Counted from the first letter of the stretch, positions 1 to 10,481 are shown. The stretch is 61,183 nt of DNA from Flavobacteriaceae bacterium CG_4_10_14_3_um_filter_33_47 (GCA_002784145.1 PFKE01000034.1:1-61183), one strand, 5' to 3'. The notes: generated from the letters alone by a model not told the origin. Made by a program: numbers and translations.

Positions 1-2513
1 CAGGTGTATAGCGTTTGGTAAGCAGAAATTTTATCGGTTTGGTAATCGCCTTTCCAGAAACGTCTTCTGCTTAAACGTACGTACCAATTGCTTAAGTGGT
101 CTTGTGTGAAATCTGAAATGGCTCTTGCCGCTTTTGTAGGTTCGTATTCAGCATAATACGCATCCACTTTTTTAATTAATGTGTTTAATTCAGAAAGTAT
201 CCATCTATCAATTTCTGGCCGTTCTGTTAAAGGAATTTCAGCTTCGGAATAGTTAAATTTATCAAGATTTGAATATAAAGCAAAAAAGGAATAGGTGTTA
301 TAAAGCGTACCGAAAAACTTGCGTTTTACTTCTTCAATACCTTCCAAATCGAACTTTAAATTGTCCCATGGGTTAGCATTTGCAATCATATACCAACGTG
401 TGGCATCTGCGCCATAGGTTGATAAAGTTTCAAAAGGATCAACAGCGTTACCTAAACGTTTAGACATTTTTTGTCCGTTCTTGTCTAATACCAATCCGTT
501 TGATACCACATTTTTATAAGCAACCGAATCAAATACCATGGTGGCAATAGCATGAAGCGTGTAAAACCAACCACGTGTTTGGTCTACGCCTTCAGCAATA
601 AAATCGGCTGGATATGATTTGTTGTTATCAATCAGTTCTTTGTTTTCAAATGGATAATGCCATTGTGCATACGGCATAGAACCAGAATCGAACCAAACAT
701 CTATCAAATCGCTTTCGCGTTTCATGGGTTTTCCAGATTCAGAAACTAAAACAATCTCGTCAACAATGTTTTTATGTAAATCAATTTTAGCATAGTTTTC
801 TTCGGAATTATTGCCCACTTCAAAACTTTGGAAAATATCAGACGGCATCATACCAGCTTCAACGGCTCGTTGCATTTCGCCTTTTAATTCTTCAACCGAA
901 CCAATACAAATTTCTTCTTTGCCATCTTCGGTTCTCCAAATTGGCAATGGAATGCCCCAATAACGTGAACGTGATAAATTCCAATCATTGGCATTGGCTA
1001 ACCAGTTACCAAAACGCCCTGTACCTGTGGCTTTTGGTTTCCAGTTTATGGCTTCGTTAAGCTCGAACATTCTATCCTTAACATCAGTTACCTTAATAAA
1101 CCAAGAGTCTAAAGGATAATACAAAATGGGTTTATCAGTTCGCCAACAGTTTGGATAGCTGTGTTTATATTTTTCAACCTTAAAGGCTTTGTTTTCTTCT
1201 TTTAATTGGATGGCAATCTCAACATCAACAGAACGTTCTGGTGCTTCGCCGTCATTATAATACTCGTTCTTTACATATTTACCAGCATATTCAGCCATTT
1301 CTGGTCTGAATTTTCCTTGTAAATCAACAAGTGGCACCAAATTACCGTTTTCGTCTTTTACCAACATAGGTGGCACTTCCGGGGTTGCTAGTTTTGCAAC
1401 CAAAGCATCATCAGCTCCAAAGGTTGGTGCCGTATGTACGATTCCTGTTCCGTCTTCAGTGGTTACAAAATCTCCAGAAATAACTCTAAAGGCGTTTTCT
1501 GGGTTATCATTTGGTAAAGCGTATGGCATTAATTGCTCGTAGGCAATTCCTAATAAATCTTTTCCAGAAAATTCTTTAACAACATAAAAAGGAATCTTTT
1601 TATCATCTGATTTATAAGATGTTAATTCTGATGGATTTTCAACTTGATAAAATTTCCCTGCAAACTGATAGCTCACCAATTTTTTTGCAAGAATTACTTT
1701 TATGGGTTCAAAGGTGTATTGATTAAAAGTTTCAACCAACACATACTCTATTTTTAATCCAACGGTTAAGGCTGTATTACTTGGCAATGTCCAAGGCGTG
1801 GTTGTCCAAGCTAAAAAGCACACATCGCCTTCATTCTTTAGAAAGTTTGGGAGCGATTCTTTTTTTGCTTTAAACTGTGCTACAACCGTAGTATCGGTAA
1901 CGTCTTGATAAGTTCCTGGTTGATTCAACTCATGCGAACTTAAACCTGTCCCTGCTTTTGGAGAATAGGGCTGGATGGTATATCCCTTGTACAACAAATT
2001 CTTGTTATAAATTTGTTTTAATAACCACCAAACAGATTCCATGTATTTAGGTTCGTAGGTAATATATGGGTTATCCATATCTACCCAATAGCCCATTTTC
2101 TGTGTTAAATCATTCCAAACATGGGTATAACGCATGACTGCTTTGCGGCAAGCGGCATTATAATCTTCAACCGAAATAGTTTTCCCTATGTCTTCTTTAG
2201 TAATTCCCAGTTCCTTTTCTACGCCTAATTCAATTGGCAAACCATGCGTATCCCAACCAGCTTTTCGCTTAACTTGGTAGCCTTTCATGGTTTTGTAACG
2301 TGGAAAAATATCTTTAATAGCGCGCGCTAAAACGTGGTGTACTCCGGGAAGTCCGTTTGCCGATGGTGGGCCTTCAAAAAACACAAAAGGCTCATGTCCT
2401 TCTCGTGTGGTAACACTTTTTTCAAATACCTTATGTTCTTGCCAATAGCCAAGAATTTCTTCTGCAACTTTTGGTAAGTCAAGTCCTTTATATTCAGGAA
2501 ATTTAGCGCTCAT
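1..2513 (-). CDS. ileS: Isoleucine--tRNA ligase, 5' part (gene runs off the left edge)
   Basis: Charges tRNA-Ile with isoleucine in the cytoplasm. Translating the minus strand from the ATG at 2511-2513 gives an uninterrupted frame of 837 codons to the window edge, beginning MSAKFPEYKGLDLPK. The class I HIGH-equivalent is the variant GVHH (residues 57-60, within SANGLPGVHH), the form usual in Bacteroidota IleS. The second signature, KMSKR, is at residues 682-686 (bases 456-470). The family is about 1,130 residues in flavobacteria, so roughly 300 C-terminal residues (anticodon-binding region) lie outside the window. The gene has a 140-bp upstream gap from the NIPSNAP gene and probably its own promoter. 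Identification is firm; only the 3' end is missing because of the window boundary. Confidence 0.96.
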   Translation of the reverse strand, partial: MSAKFPEYKGLDLPKVAEEILGYWQEHKVFEKSVTTREGHEPFVFFEGPPSANGLPGVHHVLARAIKDIFPRYKTMKGYQVKRKAGWDTHGLPIELGVEKELGITKEDIGKTISVEDYNAACRKAVMRYTHVWNDLTQKMGYWVDMDNPYITYEPKYMESVWWLLKQIYNKNLLYKGYTIQPYSPKAGTGLSSHELNQPGTYQDVTDTTVVAQFKAKKESLPNFLKNEGDVCFLAWTTTPWTLPSNTALTVGLKIEYVLVETFNQYTFEPIKVILAKKLVSYQFAGKFYQVENPSELTSYKSDDKKIPFYVVKEFSGKDLLGIAYEQLMPYALPNDNPENAFRVISGDFVTTEDGTGIVHTAPTFGADDALVAKLATPEVPPMLVKDENGNLVPLVDLQGKFRPEMAEYAGKYVKNEYYNDGEAPERSVDVEIAIQLKEENKAFKVEKYKHSYPNCWRTDKPILYYPLDSWFIKVTDVKDRMFELNEAINWKPKATGTGRFGNWLANANDWNLSRSRYWGIPLPIWRTEDGKEEICIGSVEELKGEMQRAVEAGMMPSDIFQSFEVGNNSEENYAKIDLHKNIVDEIVLVSESGKPMKRESDLIDVWFDSGSMPYAQWHYPFENKELIDNNKSYPADFIAEGVDQTRGWFYTLHAIATMVFDSVAYKNVVSNGLVLDKNGQKMSKRLGNAVDPFETLSTYGADATRWYMIANANPWDNLKFDLEGIEEVKRKFFGTLYNTYSFFALYSNLDKFNYSEAEIPLTERPEIDRWILSELNTLIKKVDAYYAEYEPTKAARAISDFTQDHLSNWYVRLSRRRFWKGDYQTDKISAYQTLYT

Positions 2514-2653
2514 TATATAAAAATTCTAATCGAGGTGCGAAATTAAGGAATTTTGATAAAATAGTACGTTTGACAAGAAACAATTTAACCTAAATTTTCA
2601 CAATAGGTTTCTAAATTAGATTCTTAATCTTTTGAATATCAAAAAGAAAACTA

Positions 2654-3394
2654 TTAAAGTTGGGAAAATGCTAAAGGTTTTAAAAAAACCCTTGAAATAT
2701 TTGAAACGCTATTTTCATATTCAGAAAGCTTTGAAACTCTTTGCCATTCTGGATGCGGACCAAATTTTTTCCAATGATTATCGCGTTCTTCCATGTCTTT
2801 AAAAGCTATCAAATACGTTAAACATGGCATTTGAGAGCCCACAATTTTTTCTCCAAAAAATACTGAATGCAAACCTACATCCTCAAAAATTTGGAGTTCA
2901 CTTTCATTAAACATTTTTATTTTTCGTTTTAAGGCATCTTCATTATAGCTTTCATAGGTTCTCAATTCAAAAACTGTGGATTGATTTGAAGGTTTTATCA
3001 TTTTTGGAAGTCCATCAAAAGCCGTAAACAAGGACGTTTCATATCTGAAAAACGGAAACGCTTCTTGAGGTGTTTTCATATACTCTTTTGAAGCTAATTC
3101 ATAGGCTTTATCATTTTTTAAATTTTCATGAATTTGATAAAAATCATGGATGCTTTTGTATGGAATTAATAAGTAGATTTTTTTTGGCATGGCATCGGCA
3201 ATTTCCTCAAAAACACCAATATGATAAATTTCATTTTTGTTAAGAGCGGGAATCAACGCTTTTTCAAGGTAATTATATAATATACTTGCCGGTTTATCAA
3301 ACTTTAATTCATAGATTCTTAATTCATAGATTTCTTTTTGTGCAAAGCTTAGAGTGCTAAAGAGGAAAGATATTACTAGAAGGCCTTTTTTCAT
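2654..3394 (-). CDS. Secreted NIPSNAP family protein
   Basis: 246 residues. An N-terminal signal peptide (MKKGLLVISFLFSTLSFAQ) indicates export to the periplasm or outer membrane. Two ferredoxin-like alpha+beta NIPSNAP units follow. The first starts at YELRIYELKF (about residue 23). The second starts at FELRTYES (about residue 142) and contains the typical FGPHPEW segment near the C terminus. The biochemical role of bacterial NIPSNAP proteins is not settled, so no reaction is assigned. It stands alone between ileS and a T9SS cargo gene, all on the minus strand. Confidence 0.82.
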   Translation of the reverse strand: MKKGLLVISFLFSTLSFAQKEIYELRIYELKFDKPASILYNYLEKALIPALNKNEIYHIGVFEEIADAMPKKIYLLIPYKSIHDFYQIHENLKNDKAYELASKEYMKTPQEAFPFFRYETSLFTAFDGLPKMIKPSNQSTVFELRTYESYNEDALKRKIKMFNESELQIFEDVGLHSVFFGEKIVGSQMPCLTYLIAFKDMEERDNHWKKFGPHPEWQRVSKLSEYENSVSNISRVFLKPLAFSQL

Positions 3395-3474
3395 GATATG
3401 GTTATTTTAATTGCGTTATAAATTTAATTAATTATAAACAACATAACCTAAAAATATAACTTATTAGAAACAAA

Positions 3475-3504
3475 AAAAGCCAAAAACAGTGGTTTTTGGC
3501 TTTT
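3475..3504 (-). terminator. Rho-independent terminator of the LamG/T9SS gene
   Basis: A perfect 13-bp inverted repeat (3475-3487 with 3492-3504) encloses a 4-base loop. On the minus strand it is followed by a run of T (complement of the A-run at 3472-3478). It lies 18 bases past the stop codon of the minus-strand gene ending at 3522. Confidence 0.85.
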
Positions 3505-3521
3505 CTAATTTAGTTAAAATA

Positions 3522-6500
3522 TTAATTTACTATAATCTTTTTTGTGAGCACTTGATTGGTATCTGTTCTAAAGCATGCAATGTAGGTACCAGTAGATACT
3601 TCAGGGATTTTTATGCCGTTGTTTAAGGCATCCTGTGACACATCACTCAATTCCATGACAGATTGACCACGCATGTTTACCAATGCCAATCTGGTAACAG
3701 AACCATTCATTTTTTTGGCAAATAACAGTTTTGAAGTGTTTTGAAAATAAATAAAGTTTTCTGAAACATTTGCTTCTTCAACGCCTAATGTTTTTGATTC
3801 TGACTGGAATACAATTTCAAATCGGTTATTAAATTTCCCTTGTTCTGATGTAAAACTATAAGCTTGACCTTGAGTTAAATCAAAATAGTCTCCAGTTAAA
3901 TTATCTCTTAAAAAGATGGGTTGACTGCTCTCTATATTTTCAAGTTCTGTTATTTTAATTTCAAAAGCGTTATTTCCTGATGATTTGAAATTTAATGGAA
4001 TGACCTTGTCATTGGTAATTGGACTGTAAGCCTGAATATTCATGTTTTTACCTTCAAAACTTAAATTTAAATCGTTGTTATTGTTATCTCCAGATTCTGC
4101 ATCATATCCATAATCAAAATCGTCTGTTGTAATTTCACTAAACCCTAATAATAATTCTCTTCTTGTTTCTGGGCCAGATACAGCGTTAAATTCTAAACGA
4201 ATTTTTTGAAATGCCAGACTATCTTTTGCCGTGCCTGACGTTTCATTACTTTTTGATTTTAAGTTGCTATTTTTAAAAAATGCAGAGCCATTATCATAAG
4301 AGCCATCGGCATCAGCCTCTTTAATAAATATTCGCTGTGAATTATTGAATACCACTTCACCATCAGCAATAATTTCTGCTATAAATCCTTGCCCTACTGG
4401 CAAATATTTTGTTGGTGTTTTTGTGCCGTCTTGAGCGCCATTGTTTGAACCATAAAAACCAACAAACTGAAAGGCTCTACACGATCCTAATTTATTCACT
4501 TGTGCATAACCACCATTATATTCGTTTAAATAATGAGAACCTCCACTCCATTGTTGCCATAGTTGTAGTGTTCCGCTGATAACTCCTGCGTTATCATCAA
4601 TAAATTTATGAACATCTAGAGCTGAAGGATAAGGATTTCCAAATAAATATGTGGTTGCAGACACTGAAGAAACCGATCCAGGACCACCTTTATCTGTAAC
4701 ACTAACCACAATAGTACCGTTGTTTGGTTTTCCTTCAAAAATATACTGCTCTTCTGAACCACCACTATCGGTACCTTTTTGTGTATATCCAACACCTGGT
4801 TTTATACTTGTGGTTGGAGTTAATCTTGCCCAATCCCAATAGGTAACCCCATTCATAAACGTATATAACCAATACGTACTTATATAGCCAGCTTGAGTAT
4901 AGGACGACGTAAATTGTACTGGGAAACCAGCACTATCTTTAAGTAATTCTAATCTAAAATTGGTGTTATTAGCATTGTTGGATGTTGTGTTATTATCTGA
5001 TAGCGAAGTAGTTCCAACAGCACCTACTGGCGAACCCCAATAGTTATACCAATATGAACTAGCGACACCTTCTTGACGTCTTAAAATTTTTCCGTTTGAA
5101 GAGGTGACCAAATCACTATGTATAGTTTGAATTAATTGGGAATCGTCTTGTAAATCCAAGGTTCCGTTTAATTCTAAATACCAATTATTTTGGACTAAAT
5201 TATCTGAATCTACTGCCAATGATTTTCCTGAGTCAACAATCAATCCACTTGTTTTTAAAGTGTGACATGCCGTAACATCATTTGATATTTTTACAATGCT
5301 CCAGTCTTTATTGCTTGTGGTATTTTCAATATCCCAAACATTACCATGCAACCAGGTCGATGCTGAAGTCCATGCTCCATTGGCTGCGGACACATAAGGC
5401 ATTGGTGCTGTTTGCTCTTGAACCGTATTTATATTATGAAGCCTCATGGCATTATCATGACCTGAATAATCTAAAATAGTACTGTTTTTTATTTCGGTCA
5501 TTGGATAGTACGCCAATAAATTGGCCCAAGCTACTACATTACTTGTAGACATATCTTTAATATCTTTAGGAACAATAGTCCCTTTAACATTTCCAGCATT
5601 ATCTTCTATTTCCTGATAAACCATTTGTTGAATTTGTTCATCGGTAAGTAAGGTATTGAAAACTCTTACCTCATCCATATCGCCTTTAAAATATTGTCCA
5701 TCTGTTAATTCATTGGAGAATCTTCCTATTTGGAACAACTCACTGGTATCAGTACTGGAAGTTAATACGGAGCCCGATACACTTAAAGTCTCTTCTAAAG
5801 CACCATCTACATAAATTTTTAATAGGCCTGTACTTGCAGAAAAACTTCCTGCTATATGATGCCACTCATCAAAATTAATCGTGGAACAACTACAGCCTCC
5901 AACTTTTTGTTGAGAACTTCCGTTTGTTGAAACACTAAATGCTGGTCGGTTTCCATTTTCTAACCATAATTTAAGGGCTATATCTTCGCCAGCTATAATC
6001 ATGTCTGCTGAATTACCAGCATCTGATTTTACCCAAGCCATGATAGTAACTTCACCTAAACCTGTAAGCAAAGCGTTTCTTGATAAATAATCATCAACAC
6101 CATCAAAATCAAGCATGGCTATTGGCGGTGGGTTTCCATCAAAATAATCTCTGTAATCTAAATCGCCTCCGGTAAACAAGTCTGCATCTACATCGGGAAG
6201 AATTGATAAATCAGTTGGGTCTTCAATATCTTCATTAACATCTAAAAAAGTATCCATAACACCATTGGTTTCAAAGGCATTATTTAAACCATCATTATCA
6301 ACATCAGACGCTGTAAAGGTATTAGCCATACCGTTTTCTTCAATATCAGGTTTACCATCACTGTCTGTATCTAAATCATACATATCAATGAGATTGTCAT
6401 CATCTGTATCTATGGGTATTAGTCCGGTTCCATAAACATCATAAATTCCTGTTGTGGCATTAATGGTTCCTGTTGGAGCTATGTAGCCTAAGGTAGTTTG

Positions 6501-7400
6501 AGCTTCAACATTATCAGGTATTCCATCATTATCACTATCAATATCAACAATGTTTAAAAAACCATCTCTATCAGAATCACAAACAGAACTAATTCCAAAA
6601 TTAGTTAATCTAGTCCCTGTATTGGTATCTGTTCCAGTAGCACCAAAGATTAAATCAACATGTGAAAATTGATCAAACTCCATGTATAAATAAAAATCCG
6701 GGTCATCCCCATGGGTACCTCCATCATCGGGTTCATTTACCCAGTCCGTATTTGGTGCTACTAGGGTTGGATCTAATCTGTATAAGGTATAACCTGCCGG
6801 ATTTGGACCATTAACAAAGCCTGCTTGCTCCAAATTTGTTGTAGCGCTTAAATATGGTGTTACAGAAGAAGTTACTGTTGTGGCATTAAAACCCGCTATT
6901 TCTGTATAGTTTCTACCGCTTCTCGTATCTAAATCTCTTGTTTCTAAAATCATATCATAAAGCACTGTTGGTATACCAGCAGGATTGCCTGGTGTTGCGC
7001 TTCCAGCTTCAACTAAATCGAAAGAATACGTTACATATTCATCTTGGCTGGCATTAAACGAATCTACTCTCAATTCGTTATTACAATCAACTTCAAAAGT
7101 TCCGTTTTTAGCGAGTATGGTTAGCACAATATCATAGTACTCATTCTGGTACAGAATAGCATTGGAATAAATAACTTTTTCCCCTGGCTGAACATCATTT
7201 AAACTAGAGGCTGTTAAAGGAGCTGCATTATTAAATTGTATAACGGCAGAACATTCGTAGGTATCAATAACACCATCGTTATCATCATCTAGATCAACTG
7301 AGTCAGGAATACCATCGCCATCGAAGTCTTGAGCAAAAGTAAAATTGGCAAATAAAAGTAGCCCGAAAAAGAGCACTTTAGCTAGTAGTTTTGTTTTCAT
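3522..7400 (-). CDS. Large secreted protein with LamG-like domain and T9SS type A sorting domain
   Basis: About 1,292 residues from the chosen ATG at 7400. An in-frame ATG 21 bases upstream (7421) would add seven residues ahead of the signal peptide, so the downstream start gives the cleaner secretion signal (MKTKLLAKVLFFGLLLFANF). Directly after the signal is a calcium-binding, thrombospondin type 3-like Asp-rich stretch (DFDGDGIPDSVDLDDDNDG), and more DxDxDG repeats occur around residues 280-410. A concanavalin/LamG fold starts near residue 435 (LDFDGVDDYL) and runs to about 600. The C-terminal 80 residues end TGTYIACFRTD...KKIIVN, the usual type A sorting domain that directs export by the type IX system. 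Probably a surface adhesin or polymer-binding protein; no catalytic motif was recognised. Confidence 0.85.
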   Translation of the reverse strand: MKTKLLAKVLFFGLLLFANFTFAQDFDGDGIPDSVDLDDDNDGVIDTYECSAVIQFNNAAPLTASSLNDVQPGEKVIYSNAILYQNEYYDIVLTILAKNGTFEVDCNNELRVDSFNASQDEYVTYSFDLVEAGSATPGNPAGIPTVLYDMILETRDLDTRSGRNYTEIAGFNATTVTSSVTPYLSATTNLEQAGFVNGPNPAGYTLYRLDPTLVAPNTDWVNEPDDGGTHGDDPDFYLYMEFDQFSHVDLIFGATGTDTNTGTRLTNFGISSVCDSDRDGFLNIVDIDSDNDGIPDNVEAQTTLGYIAPTGTINATTGIYDVYGTGLIPIDTDDDNLIDMYDLDTDSDGKPDIEENGMANTFTASDVDNDGLNNAFETNGVMDTFLDVNEDIEDPTDLSILPDVDADLFTGGDLDYRDYFDGNPPPIAMLDFDGVDDYLSRNALLTGLGEVTIMAWVKSDAGNSADMIIAGEDIALKLWLENGNRPAFSVSTNGSSQQKVGGCSCSTINFDEWHHIAGSFSASTGLLKIYVDGALEETLSVSGSVLTSSTDTSELFQIGRFSNELTDGQYFKGDMDEVRVFNTLLTDEQIQQMVYQEIEDNAGNVKGTIVPKDIKDMSTSNVVAWANLLAYYPMTEIKNSTILDYSGHDNAMRLHNINTVQEQTAPMPYVSAANGAWTSASTWLHGNVWDIENTTSNKDWSIVKISNDVTACHTLKTSGLIVDSGKSLAVDSDNLVQNNWYLELNGTLDLQDDSQLIQTIHSDLVTSSNGKILRRQEGVASSYWYNYWGSPVGAVGTTSLSDNNTTSNNANNTNFRLELLKDSAGFPVQFTSSYTQAGYISTYWLYTFMNGVTYWDWARLTPTTSIKPGVGYTQKGTDSGGSEEQYIFEGKPNNGTIVVSVTDKGGPGSVSSVSATTYLFGNPYPSALDVHKFIDDNAGVISGTLQLWQQWSGGSHYLNEYNGGYAQVNKLGSCRAFQFVGFYGSNNGAQDGTKTPTKYLPVGQGFIAEIIADGEVVFNNSQRIFIKEADADGSYDNGSAFFKNSNLKSKSNETSGTAKDSLAFQKIRLEFNAVSGPETRRELLLGFSEITTDDFDYGYDAESGDNNNNDLNLSFEGKNMNIQAYSPITNDKVIPLNFKSSGNNAFEIKITELENIESSQPIFLRDNLTGDYFDLTQGQAYSFTSEQGKFNNRFEIVFQSESKTLGVEEANVSENFIYFQNTSKLLFAKKMNGSVTRLALVNMRGQSVMELSDVSQDALNNGIKIPEVSTGTYIACFRTDTNQVLTKKIIVN

Positions 7401-7808
7401 ACGTGATAGATTTGGGATCAATCAATTACAATATTAAATGCTAATTGCCTGAAATACAAGTAATCAACATTGTTTTTCGTTAAAACATCTATTAATATCG
7501 TTTACCGTTACAGAAATGCAAAAATATTCGATAACGGACAAACCTTTTTGTTATTAATTAGGCTTTAAAACCTAAGCTAAAAACATTAAAAATTGTTTAA
7601 ATTCTTGACTAAACCGATACTAATTGTATTAGGAATGATATGAGGGAAGTAATTACCTAATAAACCAAATTAATGGTTTTCAATGTATTAATCTGACAAT
7701 ATTAAGAATAAAAAAAAATTTAACCTAATAAAATAACAGATTTTTATCGACGAAGCGCTTTGTTTATACGTTAAAAAGCTATTTTAAATCGATTAACGGC
7801 CTTATTTA
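7401..7808. other. Non-coding interval of about 400 bp with an imperfect inverted repeat
   Basis: No convincing gene in either strand. The stretch is AT-rich and should hold the promoter of the minus-strand LamG gene and the 3' region of radA. The only structure seen is an interrupted inverted repeat, GTTT-A-CCGTTA at 7500-7510 with TAACGG-AC-AAAC at 7532-7543. It brackets a minus-strand TATTTTTG (7519-7526) that fits the Bacteroidota -7 consensus. No T-rich terminator follows radA within this interval. Confidence 0.4.
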
Positions 7809-9167
7809 TCAAATAAGCAGGCTCACTAAATCATCCATTTTTGTGATGAGATTAATTTTAATTTTGGTGTTTTTTAAAGAAATTTTACTGTATTTTGAAA
7901 CATAAATGGTCTTAAATCCTAATTTTTCCGCCTCTAAAATTCGTTGATCTATGCGCTGAACGGGTCTAATTTCTCCAGAAAGGCCTACTTCGGCAGCAAA
8001 ACAAATATCTTTTTGCAATGCGACATCCTCATTTGAGGATAAAATAGCTGCAACTACGGCTAAATCTATCGCTGGGTCATCAACATTAATGCCTCCGGTA
8101 ATGTTTAAAAACACATCTTTAGCACCTAAACGAAATCCAGCTCGTTTTTCTAAAACAGCTAACAGCATGTTTAAACGCTTTGCATTAAAACCTGTGGCAC
8201 TTCTTTGTGGTGTTCCGTAAACAGCCGTGCTAACCAGTGCTTGAACTTCTATCATTAAAGGTCTCATCCCTTCAAGAGTTGCCGCTATGGCATTTCCTGA
8301 AAGTTCTTCATCTTTTTTAGAAATTAGCAGTTCTGACGGATTGGAAACCTCTCTAAGTCCAGAACCTTGCATTTCATAAATGCCCAATTCATTGGTAGAA
8401 CCAAACCTATTTTTATTGGCCCTTAAAATTCTGAATACATGATTTCTATCGCCTTCAAACTGCAAAACCGTATCCACCATATGTTCCAAAATTTTTGGTC
8501 CAGCAATGTTACCATCCTTTGTAATGTGGCCAATTAATATTACTGGTGTGGCAGTTTCTTTGGCAAACTTAATAAGTTCTGTGGTGCATTCTTTTATTTG
8601 CGAGATGCTTCCAGAAGATGACTCAATATAATCGCTGTGCAAGGTTTGAATGGAATCTATCACCACAATATCGGGTTGTAACGTTTCAATTTGTTTGAAT
8701 ATATTTTGAGTTTTTGTTTCTGTTAAAATATAACAATTGGTATTCCCTGATGTAATACGTTCTGCCCGCATTTTGATTTGCTTTTGACTTTCTTCGCCTG
8801 AAACATACAAGGTTTTATAAGGTAGTTTTAAAGAAACTTGAAGTAATAAGGTGCTTTTACCAATACCTGGTTCTCCACCAAGCAAAATCAAAGATCCTGG
8901 CACAATACCTCCGCCTAAAACACGATTAAACTCTGCATCAAAGGTATCTAACCTTGCCTCTTGAGAGGTATCAATATCTTGTATTAATAAGGGTTTTGAA
9001 ATTCTCTTTAGGGTTGAATCTGAAGTTTTCCATGGACTTTTCTCTTCTTTTTGAATAACTTCTTCAACGATTGTGTTCCACTCTTTACAAGCGGTACATT
9101 GTCCTTGCCATTTTGCATAGGAACTTCCACAATTCTGACAAAAAAAAGTTGTTTTTATCTTAGCCAT
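7809..9167 (-). CDS. radA: DNA repair protein RadA (Sms)
   Basis: Cytoplasmic RecA-like ATPase that promotes branch migration of recombination intermediates. The 452 residues carry all family marks: an N-terminal C4 zinc finger (C10, C13, C24, C27), Walker A GGEPGIGKST at 97-106, the RadA-specific KNRFG motif, and a C-terminal Lon-protease-like domain (VFLNITGGINVDDPAIDLA). Length is normal for the family. Its ATG abuts the stop codon of the upstream esterase-like gene (9168), so the two are probably cotranscribed. Confidence 0.97.
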   Translation of the reverse strand: MAKIKTTFFCQNCGSSYAKWQGQCTACKEWNTIVEEVIQKEEKSPWKTSDSTLKRISKPLLIQDIDTSQEARLDTFDAEFNRVLGGGIVPGSLILLGGEPGIGKSTLLLQVSLKLPYKTLYVSGEESQKQIKMRAERITSGNTNCYILTETKTQNIFKQIETLQPDIVVIDSIQTLHSDYIESSSGSISQIKECTTELIKFAKETATPVILIGHITKDGNIAGPKILEHMVDTVLQFEGDRNHVFRILRANKNRFGSTNELGIYEMQGSGLREVSNPSELLISKKDEELSGNAIAATLEGMRPLMIEVQALVSTAVYGTPQRSATGFNAKRLNMLLAVLEKRAGFRLGAKDVFLNITGGINVDDPAIDLAVVAAILSSNEDVALQKDICFAAEVGLSGEIRPVQRIDQRILEAEKLGFKTIYVSKYSKISLKNTKIKINLITKMDDLVSLLI

Positions 9168-10316
9168 TTAATACCCAAAATCTGCTTTAATAGCATCTGC
9201 CTTTTCCAACATTAGATCTTTGGTAATACCACCAATTTCTTCAAAAGAATATCCAGATTGATAGGTTCTCATGGCTTTTTTTGGGTCGCCAGATTCTTCA
9301 TAAAAACGGGCTAAATAGTAATTACCAAGAAGTGTGTCTGGATATTCTTCTCTAGCTAATTTTCCTAATGCTTCAAAGTACTGAAAATCTTCATTTTTCT
9401 CAATGGCAGCTTCAATGGCCTTAAAATCATTAATTAAAATTTGTTTATTTAACCCAAACAAGCTTTTAATAGTTTGATACTTTTCTACAAGATATTCAAC
9501 AGGAGACGTTTCTAGTTTCAATATTTTTTCTTTGTATTCATCTTTGCTTATGGGCTGAAATACGGAAAATATTTTTTCTATGGCACTTGGAATGGCATGT
9601 GTTGGTAGCGAATAGTGAGAAGCACCTTCAAAAGTGTTGAAATAATAAAATAGGTTTTTATTATCTATGGCAGAAAGACTGGTATTAAGTTGTTCTGAAT
9701 CTTTTTTAATTGACGGAATATCATGGGTTGACGTGGCTAAATAATAAAATGTTTTACTTTCAAACTTTTCTAATCTCTCCGTTAAAAACGTGTTCATTTT
9801 TGGGGCTAATTCTGGACTAATCACTATGTATGCTTGAAAGATGGGTTGTTGTTTTAGCAAATAATAATTGATGAAATTTGCGGTTTCTCCGTGTCCTACA
9901 GCGACTTTAAAATTACCAATTTTGTATGTGCTTTGAATATGAGGAATTAGTTCTGCTCCAATAAATTCAAAGAAATTAGCGCCTGTTTCAATAGGAAGTG
10001 AATTTTGCTCAGAGTACAAACAATCATCCAATCTTTTATCTACTTGGTTAACACTAACAACAATAGCTTCTGGCATGTCTTCCCAATAAGAAAAATAATC
10101 CACATTGCCAGCTACGGCTTCAAACATATAATCGCCATCAAACACTACAAATAATGGATAGGTTGTTTTATCATTATCATTATAGTCTCGTGGCAATTGG
10201 ATTTTAAGCGCTCTTGCTTCACCTAATTTAACAGATTCAAAGGATTCATAGATAACCTGTGCTTGAAAAAAATTGAATGAAAGCATTAAAAAGAAAAAAG
10301 AAAAAACTGATTTCAT
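9168..10316 (-). CDS. Secreted esterase-D-like alpha/beta hydrolase with TPR tail, nucleophile missing
   Basis: 382 residues with a signal peptide (MKSVFSFFFLMLSFNFFQAQ). The body resembles the putative esterase / esterase D family (LPRDYNDNDKTTYPLFVVFDGD around residues 41-62). At the nucleophile elbow the usual GHSxGG is replaced by GHGETA (residues 141-146), so glycine 143 stands where the catalytic serine should be. The C-terminal histidine region (GASHYSLP) is retained. The last 90 residues (DTLLGNYYLARFYEESGDPKKAMRTYQ) look like tetratricopeptide repeats. It is probably a non-catalytic or altered-mechanism member. It lies directly upstream of radA and is likely in the same transcript. 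Confidence 0.72.
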   Translation of the reverse strand: MKSVFSFFFLMLSFNFFQAQVIYESFESVKLGEARALKIQLPRDYNDNDKTTYPLFVVFDGDYMFEAVAGNVDYFSYWEDMPEAIVVSVNQVDKRLDDCLYSEQNSLPIETGANFFEFIGAELIPHIQSTYKIGNFKVAVGHGETANFINYYLLKQQPIFQAYIVISPELAPKMNTFLTERLEKFESKTFYYLATSTHDIPSIKKDSEQLNTSLSAIDNKNLFYYFNTFEGASHYSLPTHAIPSAIEKIFSVFQPISKDEYKEKILKLETSPVEYLVEKYQTIKSLFGLNKQILINDFKAIEAAIEKNEDFQYFEALGKLAREEYPDTLLGNYYLARFYEESGDPKKAMRTYQSGYSFEEIGGITKDLMLEKADAIKADFGY

Positions 10317-10481
10317 GTGTATATATTATTGTTTTTTATTGGTCACATGTTACTTCCATATCATCATTCTCTTGGATATCGAAAACTTATTACGGAAGTT
10401 TCATGGGTTAAATTTGAGTGTTAATATGTGGCAAGGTAATAAATAATGGCCTAGTTTAAAAACTAAACTATGGTAAACCTT

